Below are positions 34,915 through 45,798 of a stretch of DNA of 64,000 nt, in pieces. Made by a program: the position numbers and the translations under genes. Position 1 is the stretch's first letter; every line of letters starts with the position of its first letter. The notes under the pieces are model-generated. The model did not search any database, had not been told where the DNA came from, and was given only the letters and a program-made list of their open reading frames with translations. This stretch comes from Aphanomyces cochlioides (lineage: Eukaryota; Oomycota; Saprolegniomycetes; Saprolegniales; Verrucalvaceae), in the NCBI GenBank assembly GCA_019828595.1, contig JAHQRK010000002.1:3410001-3474000 (forward strand), read 5' to 3'.

Positions 34915-35953
34915 AAGCGATCTCGACAGCTAACTTCTTCAACGGCAGATGTTGTTTCTCCAATCGTTGAGAATGGAATTCTTTGAGTTGGGAGCGGATA
35001 TCATTGACCAGCATGTCGTAGGCCTTGGAGATATTGTGGAATGTTGGAGACTTGTCCAAAAATCGATCCAGACATCCATGAACAATCTCGGCCGCTCGTG
35101 GTAGACGAAGTAGCCAAGTTGGAGCTTTCCATGATCCAGAGCCATGGCGCAATGTTTGACGCTTTGAGATGATACGACAAGCCAAGTGGTCAGCCTGTGG
35201 AACGTGTGGCATGTGCGTCGCCTTCCAATGACGAAGACCCGCCAAGGTGGACGAACAAAAGATGTAGTCAAGTCGGTTGGTGAGTGTGGGACTTGTGAAG
35301 GCTCGTGCCACGGGGTTTTGACGGCGAAACAGATCCACCAGAGACAAACTGTGCATCCATTGTTCCAGTTGAAGGGTGCCGGCCATGGTGGAGGTACTGG
35401 GTCTCAACGAATCCAAATCTTTGTTGAGAGTGCAGTTGAAATCTCCTCCAACAATGTGGAGCGCATGTGGAGGAAAGTCGCGTGGCAATTCTTCGAAGTA
35501 ACTTGCTCGTTCTTGGAAGGCTGCCGGCGCATAGATATTGTGGAGAACGACTGTCAGTGGACCCAGAGTACATCGCACTTGTAGATAACGACCACGAAGC
35601 ACAGGGTTGTCATGAGGGACTTGAGTGGCGTTCTTCAAAGGAGAGTGAGGATGTATCAACGTAGCCAGACCTCCAGTGGCTGGCGACGTGGATACTTCAG
35701 GGTAAATAGGCTCTTCAAAGAACAAAGAGCCTTCGTGGTTTGTGATGCGTTGCCAATGGAACGCAACACGGTCGTGGAGACTTGGCGTGCGGAAACGGGT
35801 TTCTTGGATAAAGGAAACGTCGTGAACACTTGATAGTTTGTCGAGGATGTACCGATGACTGTTGGAGAAGCCATTGGTGTTGAGGGAGATGATTTGTGGG
35901 TCCCAGTCCACGAGTTCAGTTGGGACATCGGAGAAGTTGTTGTCAATCATCAC
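34915..35953 (-). pseudogene. LINE ORF2 endonuclease part, truncated
   Basis: About 346 codons, almost identical to the frame at 21373: AP-endonuclease with FIQETRF, GGDFNCTL, RLDYIFCSS and QADHLACR. The frame leaves homology after LAVEIA and runs on into unrelated bases to 34850. No reverse transcriptase. The ORF2 start at 35953 lies 75 bp after the ORF1 stop at 36029. Confidence 0.9.
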
Positions 35954-36028
35954 GAGTACAGATGAAAATGAGTAGAATGGAGGGGTCAGAGGGGAGGTTG
36001 AAATGGATTGAAGCAGGGGATAGAAGCC

Positions 36029-39000
36029 TTAGAGTTGATCGTCCTCCAAATCGAGGGGATCAATTTCGTCGGCGTTCATGGAGTGGTGAGCTTTGCTGCA
36101 GAGCTCGTCGATGTGGTAATTGTTGGTGATGCTTTTGAGCATCGAGATGGCCGACAAGACGGGAGCCGGCAAAGTGAACTTCTCGAGATTGTCGCTGAAG
36201 TTTTCGATCAAAGCAAACAGCGACCAGTCCGTCAAGCAGTTGGTGTCAGGCAATCTTGTTGCTTCTTGGTTCAATAGAACAGTCAGTGCCTCCGAGTTTG
36301 TGTAGAGGTCTGGGGCCCGATTTGAGAGGAATAAGTCAATCGTAGCAAGTGCAAAGAGGATGCGCTTGATCTCTGGTATGTCCGTGGTCAATTCTTCCAA
36401 GATTTCTGACGGGTGAATCTTGTATTGAGCCATGAAGTTGACGTGATGTTTGTAGTTGTGAGGCTTGCCTTGAGCTTTTAAGAAAGCCATCTTATGCTCA
36501 ATAGTCTTGGTTGCAACAAGTGACTGAAACAAACTGAGGTCTTCATCTTGTGCGTACATAGCATGTGCAACGAGCTGAGGATCATCTCGCAAAATGCGTT
36601 GACATTCGGTGATACTGCCTTCGACTTTCTTATCTCGAATGATCTTCTTCGCCAATTCGAGGTGGGCTGCAGCAGACTTGTTAAGTCGTTGTTTCTTCGC
36701 TTTGCCTTTGGTCTTTTTTGGGCGTGGCGCACTTGAATCTTCCAATACAATTCGAGGCACTGCAAAGTCTTCAAACGAGAGTTCCACGTCGTCTTCTTCG
36801 AGGATATGAAAACGGTTGGATGTCGGCAGGGGATCCAAACGTGGGGACGAAGGCAAAGTACGTTTTGGAGCTGGTCCAGACCGGTAGCCCGTTACCAATT
36901 GAAGGTCCAGCGAGTTCTTGGGCTGCTCACTTGGTGGAGCAAGAGCGGGCGATTCGTTGGTAGACATTTCCACATCTTCTTGTTGTTTGTCTTGTCCATT
37001 GTTGTTAGGGGGATCGCTGTCACCAGACATATCGACATCAGAGCCATGAGAAGGAGCTGTTGGCTGTGGTTGTTCATCTTGACCATCTCCAGATGCCTCA
37101 GTTGAGTCGGCCTGGCCTTCCGCATTTGTTCCAGGGTCTTGATCATGATCGTCTCCATCATGTTCAGGTTCTTTTTCTCCTGACGGAGGTGATTTTGCCG
37201 CTGCCTTGGCCGCTTTTGCCTTCGCTTATTCAGCCTTGGCCTCTGCACGTCGTGAAACAATCGACGGAGGCAATGTCTTGTTCAGAGCAGCGATCTTGTG
37301 CTGAAACACGACGACAAAAGGCTGACCCGACGGATCCGTAAAGGTGATTTCGCGTAGTGCGTCGCCGGATTTTGGCACCAACACTGCAGGAGGCGCAGGC
37401 GACTTGAAAATGACTCTCAAATGCGGCGACTTGATGTTCTGACCAGCAGTAGGGTTGAATGCTGCTATCACTGACTTGGTCAATGCAGCCATTTTCTTTG
37501 CAATCGCCTTGGCCATCGAAGGGTGACTGACCTTGTTGAACGTAACGTAGTAGTTGTTGCCATAACGCGAGTACTTGGGAACCAGGAAGTCTTTGCCATC
37601 AAGTCGAAACGTTGTGCCTCCCATTTCCACGCACGTAGACATGTTGTAACTTGAGATCACAATGGTCTGTGGGTTCTTCTTGTGGATCAAAATGTTCGGA
37701 AATTTGGAGCCCCATAACGAACCAGGATTTTCCTTGACAAATTGATCGCAGATGACTTTTTCGGACCAGTCCTTGTAGGCTTCGCCCAACTTGACTGTGA
37801 GCTCGTACACTTGGGACTGGGGGGTGAGCAAAATGTATTCAATGAAGGCGTCCATGTCACCAGAGTCTTTGTAGAATGTGTCCGCCATGGCCTCGCATCG
37901 CGCAATATCGTCATCGGCAATAGCATGAGCACCGGTGTTGCGGTGTTTCGCGCCTTTGGGAGCATTGCCTTGCTTGGAATCTTTCTTGGACGAAGCTGAA
38001 TCCTTGCCGGGAGTCTTTTGCGTCCATGGATTGGCCTTTTCAGCGTTTTGTTGCTCTTGATCGCCTTGTATTTTGTCTGCCGCGGTAGGAGGATCAACAG
38101 CGTCATTTCCTTGAGCAACGGATTTATCGACAATGTCTTGATTTGACTGGTCATTGTCATTGTTTATCGATTGTTCCTCTTGAATAACTTCTCCAGGAGT
38201 ATCACACGGCTTCGCTTGGCCGTTAATGTCGCCTGACCCATCAACCTCAGAGTGAATTTGAGTATTTCCCTCGTCGGTTAAGGCCTCGGTTTCAGTAGAA
38301 TCCTTCCCCTCGGCGTCTCCAGAGACCATATCCACGTCCTCTTGAGATTTTTCTTCTTCCTCTCCCGTTCTAGGAGGCTCAGCACAGGGGGCGACGCGGT
38401 TGGTGGCTGCTGGCTCGGTCCCATTGGTCACGAGAAAGGCCGGGGCCAGACCCCCAGTGACAGGGGTAGAAGGGGAATCCATGCCATCCCCGCAGCACGG
38501 TGACTGGGGTACACCATTGCTCCGGCGAGAACCCAAATCGGGATACCGCCCCCGCCCCTCCGAAGAGGCCCCTGGGGGGAAGTAGACAGAACCGCAGGGT
38601 GTGCCCATAGGGGGGGGGCCTCGTAGCCTCTAGGGCTGGCATGGACCCCGTTTTCTCGCCGCCTTCACTGGGGATCGACTCCAATTGGAGTCCAGGGAAG
38701 CAGCCACCACAGGCACAAGGCTCCAGTGGTTCGCCCTCCTGAGTGAGGGCTTCGCTAGACAAGTTAACGACAGTGGTCTGGGGGTCAACCACTGACCCAC
38801 TGAGGTTGACCCCCCTGGAACTCCGGCGAGTAGAGCACCAGGTGAAGCGCTGGTGGAGCGAGACGCAGATTGGTCTCCAGAGACGCTGTTGGGGTCAAAC
38901 TCGACCTCCACTTCGGCCCTAGGGTTAGGTGTAGCGACATTACTCACACCACTTCCGCCATCCTGATTGGACGACGAAAGTGGGTGAGGTGATACAATAC

Positions 39001-39068
39001 CTGGAATGATGGTAACTCCGTGAGTGTTGGTCTCACGGAGCTCGGAACAGCTGTTGGCGTTGGACATT
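36029..39068 (-). pseudogene. LINE ORF1 protein, one internal stop and 5' frameshifts
   Basis: The frame from 38608 runs to a single TAA at 37226 and continues in the same frame to the stop at 36029, so a single Glu-to-stop change (GAA to TAA context AKAE|stop|AKAK) interrupts an otherwise open 860-codon protein. The protein is acidic and low-complexity in the first 200 residues, then has an ordered region with SLWGSKFPNILIHKKN and GNNYYVTFNKVSHPSM, another acidic linker, and a helical C-terminal part ending DPLDLEDDQL. Upstream, coding-like sequence from ATG 39068 changes frame near a C-run (38805-38812) and a G-run (38610-38618). No zinc knuckle was seen. Role by analogy: RNA-binding coat of the LINE particle. 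Confidence 0.75.
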
Positions 39069-39128
39069 TTGAGCGCGGCGGCACTTGATAACTTCTTGAC
39101 TTGAGGGGTACGAGGCAAATTCGGAAGT

Positions 39129-41610
39129 TTGTGGGGTATGATTGGGACTATCGCGTGTTGATTTCGGACCAAGTTGGTGCTTGGTCGTCCACGACCTGAG
39201 CATGACACCTTTCAAACATGCCAGACGTGGCGAGACACCCACTCGCCAAGTTGGTGCTTGGTCGTCCACCACCTGAGCATGGCACCTTTCAAACATGCCA
39301 GACGTGGCGAGTGGGTATCTCGATGGGGTCGAGATATGCATGTGGCACGTGGGTACCAAGTGGAGAAAAAGTGGCATCGAGATGTAGTTTGTGAGGTATG
39401 CTTGGGACTCTCGCGTGTTGATTTCGGACCAAGTTGGTGCTTGGTCGTCCACGACCTGAGCATGACACCTTTCAAACATGCCAGACGTGGCGAGACACCC
39501 ACTCGCCAAGTTGGTGCTTGGTCGTCCACCACCTGAGCATGGCACCTTTCAAACATGCCAGACGTGGCGAGTGGGTATCTCGATGGGGTCGAGATATGCA
39601 TGTGGCACGTGGGTACCAAGTGGAGAAAAAGTGGCATCGAGATGTAGTTTGTGAGGTATGCTTGGGACTCTCGCGTGTTGATTTCGGACCAAGTTGGTGC
39701 TTGGTCGTCCACGACCTGAGCATGACACCTTTCAAACATGCCAGACGTGGCGAGACACCCACTCGCCAAGTTGGTGCTTGGTCGTCCACCACCTGAGCAT
39801 GGCACCTTTCAAACATGCCAGACGTGGCGAGTGGGTATCTCGATGGGGTCGAGATATGCATGTGGCACGTGGGTACCAAGTGGAGAAAAAGTGGCATCGA
39901 GATGTAGTTTGTGAGGTATGCTTGGGACTCTCGCGTGTTGATTTCGGACCAAGTTGGTGCTTGGTCGTCCACGACCTGAGCATGACACCTTTCAAACATG
40001 CCAGACGTGGCGAGACACCCACTCGCCAAGTTGGTGCTTGGTCGTCCACCACCTGAGCATGGCACCTTTCAAACATGCCAGACGTGGCGAGTGGGTATCT
40101 CGATGGGGTCGAGATATGCATGTGGCACGTGGGTACCAAGTGGAGAAAAAGTGGCATCGAGATGTAGTTTGTGAGGTATGCTTGGGACTCTCGCGTGTTG
40201 ATTTCGGACCAAGTTGGTGCTTGGTCGTCCACGACCTGAGCATGACACCTTTCAAACATGCCAGACGTGGCGAGACACCCACTCGCCAAGTTGGTGCTTG
40301 GTCGTCCACCACCTGAGCATGGCACCTTTCAAACATGCCAGACGTGGCGAGTGGGTATCTCGATGGGGTCGAGATATGCATGTGGCACGTGGGTACCAAG
40401 TGGAGAAAAAGTGGCATCGAGATGTAGTTTGTGAGGTATGCTTGGGACTCTCGCGTGTTGATTTCGGACCAAGTTGGTGCTTGGTCGTCCACGACCTGAG
40501 CATGACACCTTTCAAACATGCCAGACGTGGCGAGACACCCACTCGCCAAGTTGGTGCTTGGTCGTCCACCACCTGAGCATGGCACCTTTCAAACATGCCA
40601 GACGTGGCGAGTGGGTATCTCGATGGGGTCGAGATATGCATGTGGCACGTGGGTACCAAGTGGAGAAAAAGTGGCATCGAGATGTAGTTTGTGAGGTATG
40701 CTTGGGACTCTCGCGTGTTGATTTCGGACCAAGTTGGTGCTTGGTCGTCCACGACCTGAGCATGACACCTTTCAAACATGCCAGACGTGGCGAGACACCC
40801 ACTCGCCAAGTTGGTGCTTGGTCGTCCACCACCTGAGCATGGCACCTTTCAAACATGCCAGACGTGGCGAGTGGGTATCTCGATGGGGTCGAGATATGCA
40901 TGTGGCACGTGGGTACCAAGTGGAGAAAAAGTGGCATCGAGATGTAGTTTGTGAGGTATGCTTGGGACTCTCGCGTGTTGATTTCGGACCAAGTTGGTGC
41001 TTGGTCGTCCACGACCTGAGCATGGCACCTTTCAAACATGCCAGACGTGGCGAGTGGGTATCTCGATGGGGTCGAGATATGCATGTGGCACGTGGGTACC
41101 AAGTGGAGAAAAAGTGGCATCGAGATGTAGTTTGTGAGGTATGCTTGGGACTCTCGCGTGTTGATTTCGGACCAAGTTGGTGCTTGGTCGTCCACCACCT
41201 GAGCATGGCACCTTTCAAACATGCCAGACGTGGCGAGTGGGTATCTCGATGGGGTCGAGATATGCATGTGGCACGTGGGTACCAAGTGGAGAAAAAGTGG
41301 CATCGAGATGTAGTTTGTGAGGTATGCTTGGGACTCTCGCGTGTTGATTTCGGACCAAGTTGGTGCTTGGTCGTCCACCACCTGAGCATGGCACCTTTCA
41401 AACATGCCAGACGTGGCGAGTGGGTATCTCGATGGGGTCGAGATATGCATGTGGCACGTGGGTACCAAGTGGAGAAAAAGTGGCATCGAGATGTAGTTTG
41501 TGAGGTATGCTTGGGACTCTCGCGTGTTGATTTCGGACCAAGTTGGTGCTTGGTCGTCCACGACCTGAGCATGACACCTTTCAAACATGCCAGATGTGGC
41601 GAGTGGGTGA
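39129..41610. repeat. Complex tandem array: seven 260-bp units then 183-bp units
   Basis: The landmark GACACCCACTCGCCAAG recurs every 260 bp seven times (39231 to 40791). The landmark GACGTGGCGAGTGGGTATC occurs in each of those units and then at 40861, 41044, 41227 and 41410, a 183-bp period. The 260-bp unit equals the 183-bp unit plus a 77-bp partial self-duplication. The array starts about 60 bp upstream of the LINE ORF1 leader ATG and ends before the Copia LTR remnant. 183 is a multiple of 3, which explains the long open frames on both strands (41663-40512 minus, 40734-41621 plus). Confidence 0.95.
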
Positions 41611-41875
41611 CTCGATGTTGAGAGGTGTTGGCCCTTCCCGGAGGATCTGCTTTGCACGTTCATGCATCATGCACCATGATCAAAGGAAACATGTGAGCTA
41701 CATTTATTAGACTAGAGAGAACCGATATAGATTTAGATAAGTCGTGTGCAGGAAGCTACGTGCACCATTCATGTAGGTAGACTTAGTGCTAACCATCAAT
41801 ACACTCTTCAAAAAGCACTCGTGGCCTCACAGCCACCGACTCATCTTTGCGCCTGAAGGAACTCGCGTTCCAACA
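41611..41875 (+). mobile_element. Copia 5' LTR remnant (right end only)
   Basis: The stretch ends GTTCCAACA at 41875, immediately before a primer-binding site, and the same last 9 bases end the LTR at 43630-43857. Its left start could not be found; it is not similar to the first 120 bp of the 3' LTR at 46425, as expected if only the downstream part of the LTR survives here. Confidence 0.55.
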
Positions 41876-41887
41876 GGTTATGAGCCC
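41876..41887 (+). promoter_or_regulatory. Copia primer-binding site, anticodon-loop type
   Basis: GGTTATGAGCCC follows the LTR end without a gap. It is the complement of GGGCTCATAACC, the anticodon stem-loop of initiator tRNA-Met (anticodon CAT), not of the tRNA 3' end. This is the half-tRNA priming seen in Drosophila copia and Ty5. The same 12 bases follow the LTR of the second Copia fragment (43618-43629, minus strand). The gag ATG (41880) overlaps it. Confidence 0.8.
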
Positions 41888-42956
41888 AACCGCAATGAGT
41901 CTGAAGACCCCTATGATGCTTCTGGAAGAAGGCAACTGGAACCAATGGAGAATGTACCTGAGAGGTCGATTGCTCGCTAAGGGATTATGGCATCATGTAG
42001 AGTCGGCTACGTCAAAGCGACCTACAAAGCCATCACACTTCCGTACACCGGGACGAGGAGGAACGAACCTGGACGATGAGGCTGACACCGCTGACGCCGC
42101 CAACGATGGGCTGGCATTGGGGTTATTGATTCAATGCATTGCGCCGTCGCAGTTCCAGTACATTGAGAACTCAACGACGGCGGCAGCCGCATACAAAGCG
42201 CTCGCAAATCATCACGAGCCCAAGACTCGTTTGGACCGTCTTGATATAATGGAAGATTTCAACGGTATGAAGTGGAATCAGAAACAAGAAACGTTACCTG
42301 AGTTCATGGAACGTTATGAGATTGTGCTGCGACGGCTACGTGAAGCCGACAGCGAAATGACAAGCGCAACAAGCGTCGATCGGCTGCTCCAAATGATGCC
42401 CTGGGAGCTACGACATGTTACGCATCAAGTTGCATCATCGATTACCTTGAGCGGCGACTTTGCGCGCGTCCGCTCTCTCTTGGAAACCGAGTATAAGGCC
42501 GCCATCAAGACCGGCGCCTTGCGTCCACCACGCGGCAGCAATAACGATGAGAGAGCTCTTAGCGCAAAACAAGGCAATAATCGGGACAAACGCAGCAAGA
42601 AGGGCGAATGCCACTGGTGCGGCAAAAGTGGGCACTGGCAATCCGAGTGCCACCAAAAAGGTGCTGGTAGGCCGCGAAAGACAAAGCCCTACAAGCAAGA
42701 GGATAAGCGAGACGTCGCGAGCAACAACGCACTTGATGAATGCGTTTGGACGTTCACGCTACTATCAGTCGCAACAGTCATGCGCAAAAACCCAAGATGC
42801 CGACTCACCTTCGGCGAAGGTGAATGCACGATCGACCACGATGGCATACCTTTGGCCAAGGCGACACTGAACCAAACGGACAAAGTGTTTACGCTCGAGT
42901 TGGCGCGCAACGACGCGCAAGCCATGTCCATCAAACGACCACTACGTCAAAGTTAG
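41880..42956 (+). CDS. Copia gag (capsid / zinc-knuckle protein)
   Basis: Starts at ATG 41880 inside the primer site and runs 358 codons. The N-terminal half has the Copia gag (UBN2-type) pattern: EEGNWNQWRMYLRGRLLAKGLW, a central helical region with TRLDRLDIMEDF and MKWNQKQETLPEFMERYE, and a CCHC zinc knuckle CHWCGKSGHWQSEC (C-x2-C-x4-H-x4-C) near residue 244. The protein packages the element RNA. Downstream of the knuckle the protease active-site stretch (Asp-Ser/Thr-Gly) is not found; the sequence jumps to a Leu-rich protease-tail-like stretch ending at 42956, so the protease appears deleted. Confidence 0.85.
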   Translation: MSPTAMSLKTPMMLLEEGNWNQWRMYLRGRLLAKGLWHHVESATSKRPTKPSHFRTPGRGGTNLDDEADTADAANDGLALGLLIQCIAPSQFQYIENSTTAAAAYKALANHHEPKTRLDRLDIMEDFNGMKWNQKQETLPEFMERYEIVLRRLREADSEMTSATSVDRLLQMMPWELRHVTHQVASSITLSGDFARVRSLLETEYKAAIKTGALRPPRGSNNDERALSAKQGNNRDKRSKKGECHWCGKSGHWQSECHQKGAGRPRKTKPYKQEDKRDVASNNALDECVWTFTLLSVATVMRKNPRCRLTFGEGECTIDHDGIPLAKATLNQTDKVFTLELARNDAQAMSIKRPLRQS

Positions 42957-43105
42957 AGCTGTGGCATCAAAGAGCCGGCCACTTACCCATCGCCGCCATC
43001 AACCGATGCGGTGCCTTGGGGCTGGGCATTCCAAGCGACCTTGCCTTGCCGACAGCCAAGTGTGAGTGCTGCATACAAGCCAAGATGGCCAAGGTGCCCA
43101 ACTGA
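42957..43105 (+). pseudogene. Copia GAG-pre-integrase segment
   Basis: In the frame of 42824 (shifted from gag at about 42930) it reads LELWHQRAGHLPIAAINRCG ... CECCIQAKMAKVPN, the H-H-C-C zinc-binding module that precedes Copia integrase. It stops at 43105 where the composite insertion begins. Confidence 0.85.
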
Positions 43106-43192
43106 CTGTTCTATTGAACCAAGAAGCAACAAGATTGCCTGACACCAACTGCTTGACGGACTGGTCGCTGTTTGCTTTGATCGAAAACTCCT
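43106..43192 (+). mobile_element. LINE ORF1 fragment inside Copia
   Basis: 87 bp matching the LINE ORF1 sequence at 36190-36277 (opposite strand), reading VLLNQEATRLPDTNCLTDW in the coding frame. First piece of the composite insertion. Confidence 0.85.
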
Positions 43193-43440
43193 AGGCTCGC
43201 TCGCCAAGTCACTCCCCCCCATGGAGTGCTTCCTTGCACTTCGATGCGGCTGAGCTTGGCACGCGCGGTCCTTTGCGTCGTGCGCTCTGTAGCCGATGTA
43301 GCCAATCGCCTGTTGTCTACACTGCATTTCGGTAGGGTCGATTCGTCGTCACGCTTGATCGACTCATATGATGGAATCGTGGTTCTCACTTGACGTTGCG
43401 CTACATCGTTGCCAGCATTAGAATCATCTCAGTCTTCAAA
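43193..43440. repeat. Repeat X, second copy
   Basis: Diverged copy of 20930-21120, in the same orientation relative to a neighbouring LINE ORF1 piece and Copia LTR. Confidence 0.5.
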
Positions 43441-43629
43441 CTCTTTTTAGTTTCTTTGCAGCTGGGTCTCCATGCCTTGCATCGCATGGGCATCGTGTTC
43501 CCGCAATTGTCTTGCCACTGGCAGGCATTCTTGACATGTTGAATTTGAGGTTAACACTTGTACCGTAGCTCGTGCTTTGCCACCACTCCCATGTGGCCCG
43601 CAAGTGCAAGCGCACTTGGGCTCATAACC
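43441..43629 (-). mobile_element. Leader of a second Copia, with primer-binding site
   Basis: On the minus strand the LTR at 43857-43630 is followed at once by GGTTATGAGCCC (43629-43618) and then about 180 bp of leader. The gag frame found in the first Copia is not seen; the element is cut off at about 43440. Confidence 0.75.
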
Positions 43630-43857
43630 TGTTGGAACTCGGATCCACACAGGAGGAGGCGCAAGCGACTTCCCAGAGCTAGGATGTATTAATTGAAGGT
43701 TAAAAGGGAAGTGAGGCCCTGTGGCCGTCACTGACTACATCCTCGTCGATATGATATCGTTCTAGATATCCTGTATCTTCATGTTTGGCAGGTTGTTGAA
43801 CCATGCCTTCTAGATATGTAGTTGCACCATGCGCAGTGATGAAACCGAATTCTAACA
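43630..43857 (-). mobile_element. Copia 5' LTR (228 bp) of the second element
   Basis: Begins TGTTAGAATTCGG and ends GAGTTCCAACA on the minus strand, same length as the LTR at 20549-20776 and about 97% identical. The primer site that follows shows that it is a 5' LTR. No 5-bp target duplication could be matched. Confidence 0.9.
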
Positions 43858-44590
43858 CGTTCCAATCAACCAAGAATTGATTCTTCGGAATCGTCCCCAA
43901 CAGATGAAATTGGATCTGTCATCGCATCGGATGTTGCTGGAAAAATCACTCCAAGCGATCGCTACGGAAACAAATACTTTGTCAACTACATCGACTACGC
44001 CTCAGGATTTGTCATGACATACCCGATGAAAAGAAAGTCGGAGCAGGCGGCAAAAGCAATGGAATTCTTGGCCGAATTTGAAACAGCTTTCAATGTCAAA
44101 GTCAAGGTATTCCGCAGCGATCGTGGGGGGGGGAATATTTATCGGAGAGATTCAGAACTTTTCTATCCAAGCGTGACATCCGCCATGAGCTCACTGAACG
44201 AGACACGTCTGCCTCTATGGGAAAGCTGAGCGGATGCACAGGACATTGCTGAATGCAACTCGAACAATGGTATTGACGTGTGACCTACCTCCAAAGTTCT
44301 GGTCACATGCACTTGGCTATGCGACTTACCATCGAAATCGTGTCCCCAGCAAGGCAAATGCAGAACTGAAGTCACCTTTGGCAATCCTGACAGGTAAACA
44401 ACCCAGCTTGTCACACGCATTGCCTTTTGGCTCTACTTGTACTGTCCGAATCGAGCCAAGAACAAAGGGAATCGAGAGACGTGCAGAAGTTGGTCGAATC
44501 CTTGGAGTAAATTCTCATACAAAAGCATACGACGTCTGGGTGGCTCGGCTGGGAAAGGTTATCGTCACCAAAGATGTCCAAAATATCGGC
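43858..44590 (+). pseudogene. Copia integrase, frameshifted
   Basis: The DDE integrase core: first Asp in VIASDVAGKI (about 43945), second Asp in FRSDRGG (about 44119), Glu in GKAERMHRTLL (about 44230), then the usual TYHRNRVPSKANAELKSPLA and RILGVNSHTKAYDVW C-terminal features. A frameshift lies in a run of nine G (44124-44132), and a stop follows at 44229 before the frame at 44234. The enzyme would insert the cDNA copy into the chromosome. Confidence 0.85.
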
Positions 44591-45798
44591 CGACCACGGA
44601 AACGCATAGTCTCTGATGAAGACGAGTCTACCCTAATGGAAATGGACCACCACAACTTGGACGACGAAATGTTAAAGCGCTTGGAAGAATTGAAAGTGAC
44701 CCGTCAACGAGAGAATACGATCAAATTAGAAGCCGTCAAAGCCAATCACGAAAAATCCGCACCGAAACCACGTCGTTCGGACCGCATTCACGCTATGCAA
44801 TTAGCTAAAGGCGGTCATGTCGCGTTGGTTGTTACCTATGTCGAGCCAAAGTCGCCAGTCGAGGCTCTGAGTGGACCCGACGCCGATAAGTGGCGTGACG
44901 CAATGCAACTCGAAGTCGAAAAACCTCATCGGAAATGGCACATGGGAACTTGTTGATCGTCCTAGCAACACGAATATTGTCTCAAACAAGTGGGTCTTCA
45001 AACGACTCTGAAGGTGAAGTCGAGAAATTCAAGACTTGATTGGTTGCAAGAGGTTTTTCACAACGTTATGGGGTCGATTACAGTGAGACCTACTCGCCTG
45101 TGATTAAGCAGCAATCTGTCAGACTTCTGTTGGCTCTTGGTGTCCATTTCGATGTTCCATTGATCCACATGGACGTCCCACAAGCCTATGTCAAGGCTGG
45201 ATTAGATACTGACATTTGCATGGAAATACCTGCAATGGTTCCTGGTGACCCGAAGACTCAAGCACTATGGTTGTTGAAGTCCCTTTATGGCTTGAAACAG
45301 TCAGGACGCATGTGGCATGAAGACATTGACTCGACACTATTGGAACTTGGAATGCATAAGAGCAAGCTTGACCCATGCCTATATTATTGTTGGACAGAGA
45401 TTGGAATTACCCTCATTGGATTGTACGTTGATGATGTAATGGCTTTATCCCAAGACGACGAATTCTTCGACAGCATTACAAAGGAGCTCGAGACCAAATA
45501 TCAAATCAAAACACTAGGTGAGGTCAAACGAATACTTGGCATCAACGTTCACCGAAAGGGTGGTGTATTATTTCTTGAACAGACCTCACTCATTTACGAG
45601 CTCTTGACGAAACACAATATGGCCGACTGTCATCCCCAGGGTAGTCCACTTGCTCTTGACCATCATATGCAGAAGACGGCGAGCCTACCACGATGTCTCA
45701 AACGTCCATGCGCGAAATTGTTGGTTCATTACAGTGGTTGGCTGGATGTACTCGCCCTGATATTGCATTTGCCACAAGTCTACTATCAAGGTATTTGA
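44591..45798 (+). pseudogene. Copia reverse transcriptase (RVT_2), frameshifted
   Basis: 44591-44956 is the linker and start of the RT (LSGPDADKWRDAMQLEVE). A frameshift at about 44938 and stops at about 45010-45035 follow. From 45040 an open frame carries the RT core: MVARGFSQRYGVDYSETYSP, HMDVPQAYVKAGL, LYGLKQSGRMWH and the catalytic YVDD (LYVDDVMAL, about 45430). The frame is lost again at about 45640-45690 before RNase H. The enzyme copies the element RNA to DNA. Confidence 0.88.

Larger units (their letters stand above)
34915..39128 (-). mobile_element. LINE copy B, 3'-truncated
   Basis: Minus-strand LINE with 5' leader, ORF1 and the start of ORF2. It shares ORF2 and the end of ORF1 with copy A. 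Its break with the satellite (34915) is inside the linker after the endonuclease, about 320 codons earlier in the mirrored sense than would be needed to include the reverse transcriptase, and differs from the break of copy A (22736). At its 5' side it is joined directly to the 260/183-bp tandem array. Confidence 0.9.

Noticed and set aside
40512..41663. Long open frames (383 and 295 codons) on both strands
   Set aside because: They come from the 183-bp repeat, whose length is a multiple of 3 and which is stop-free in those frames. No domain is seen.
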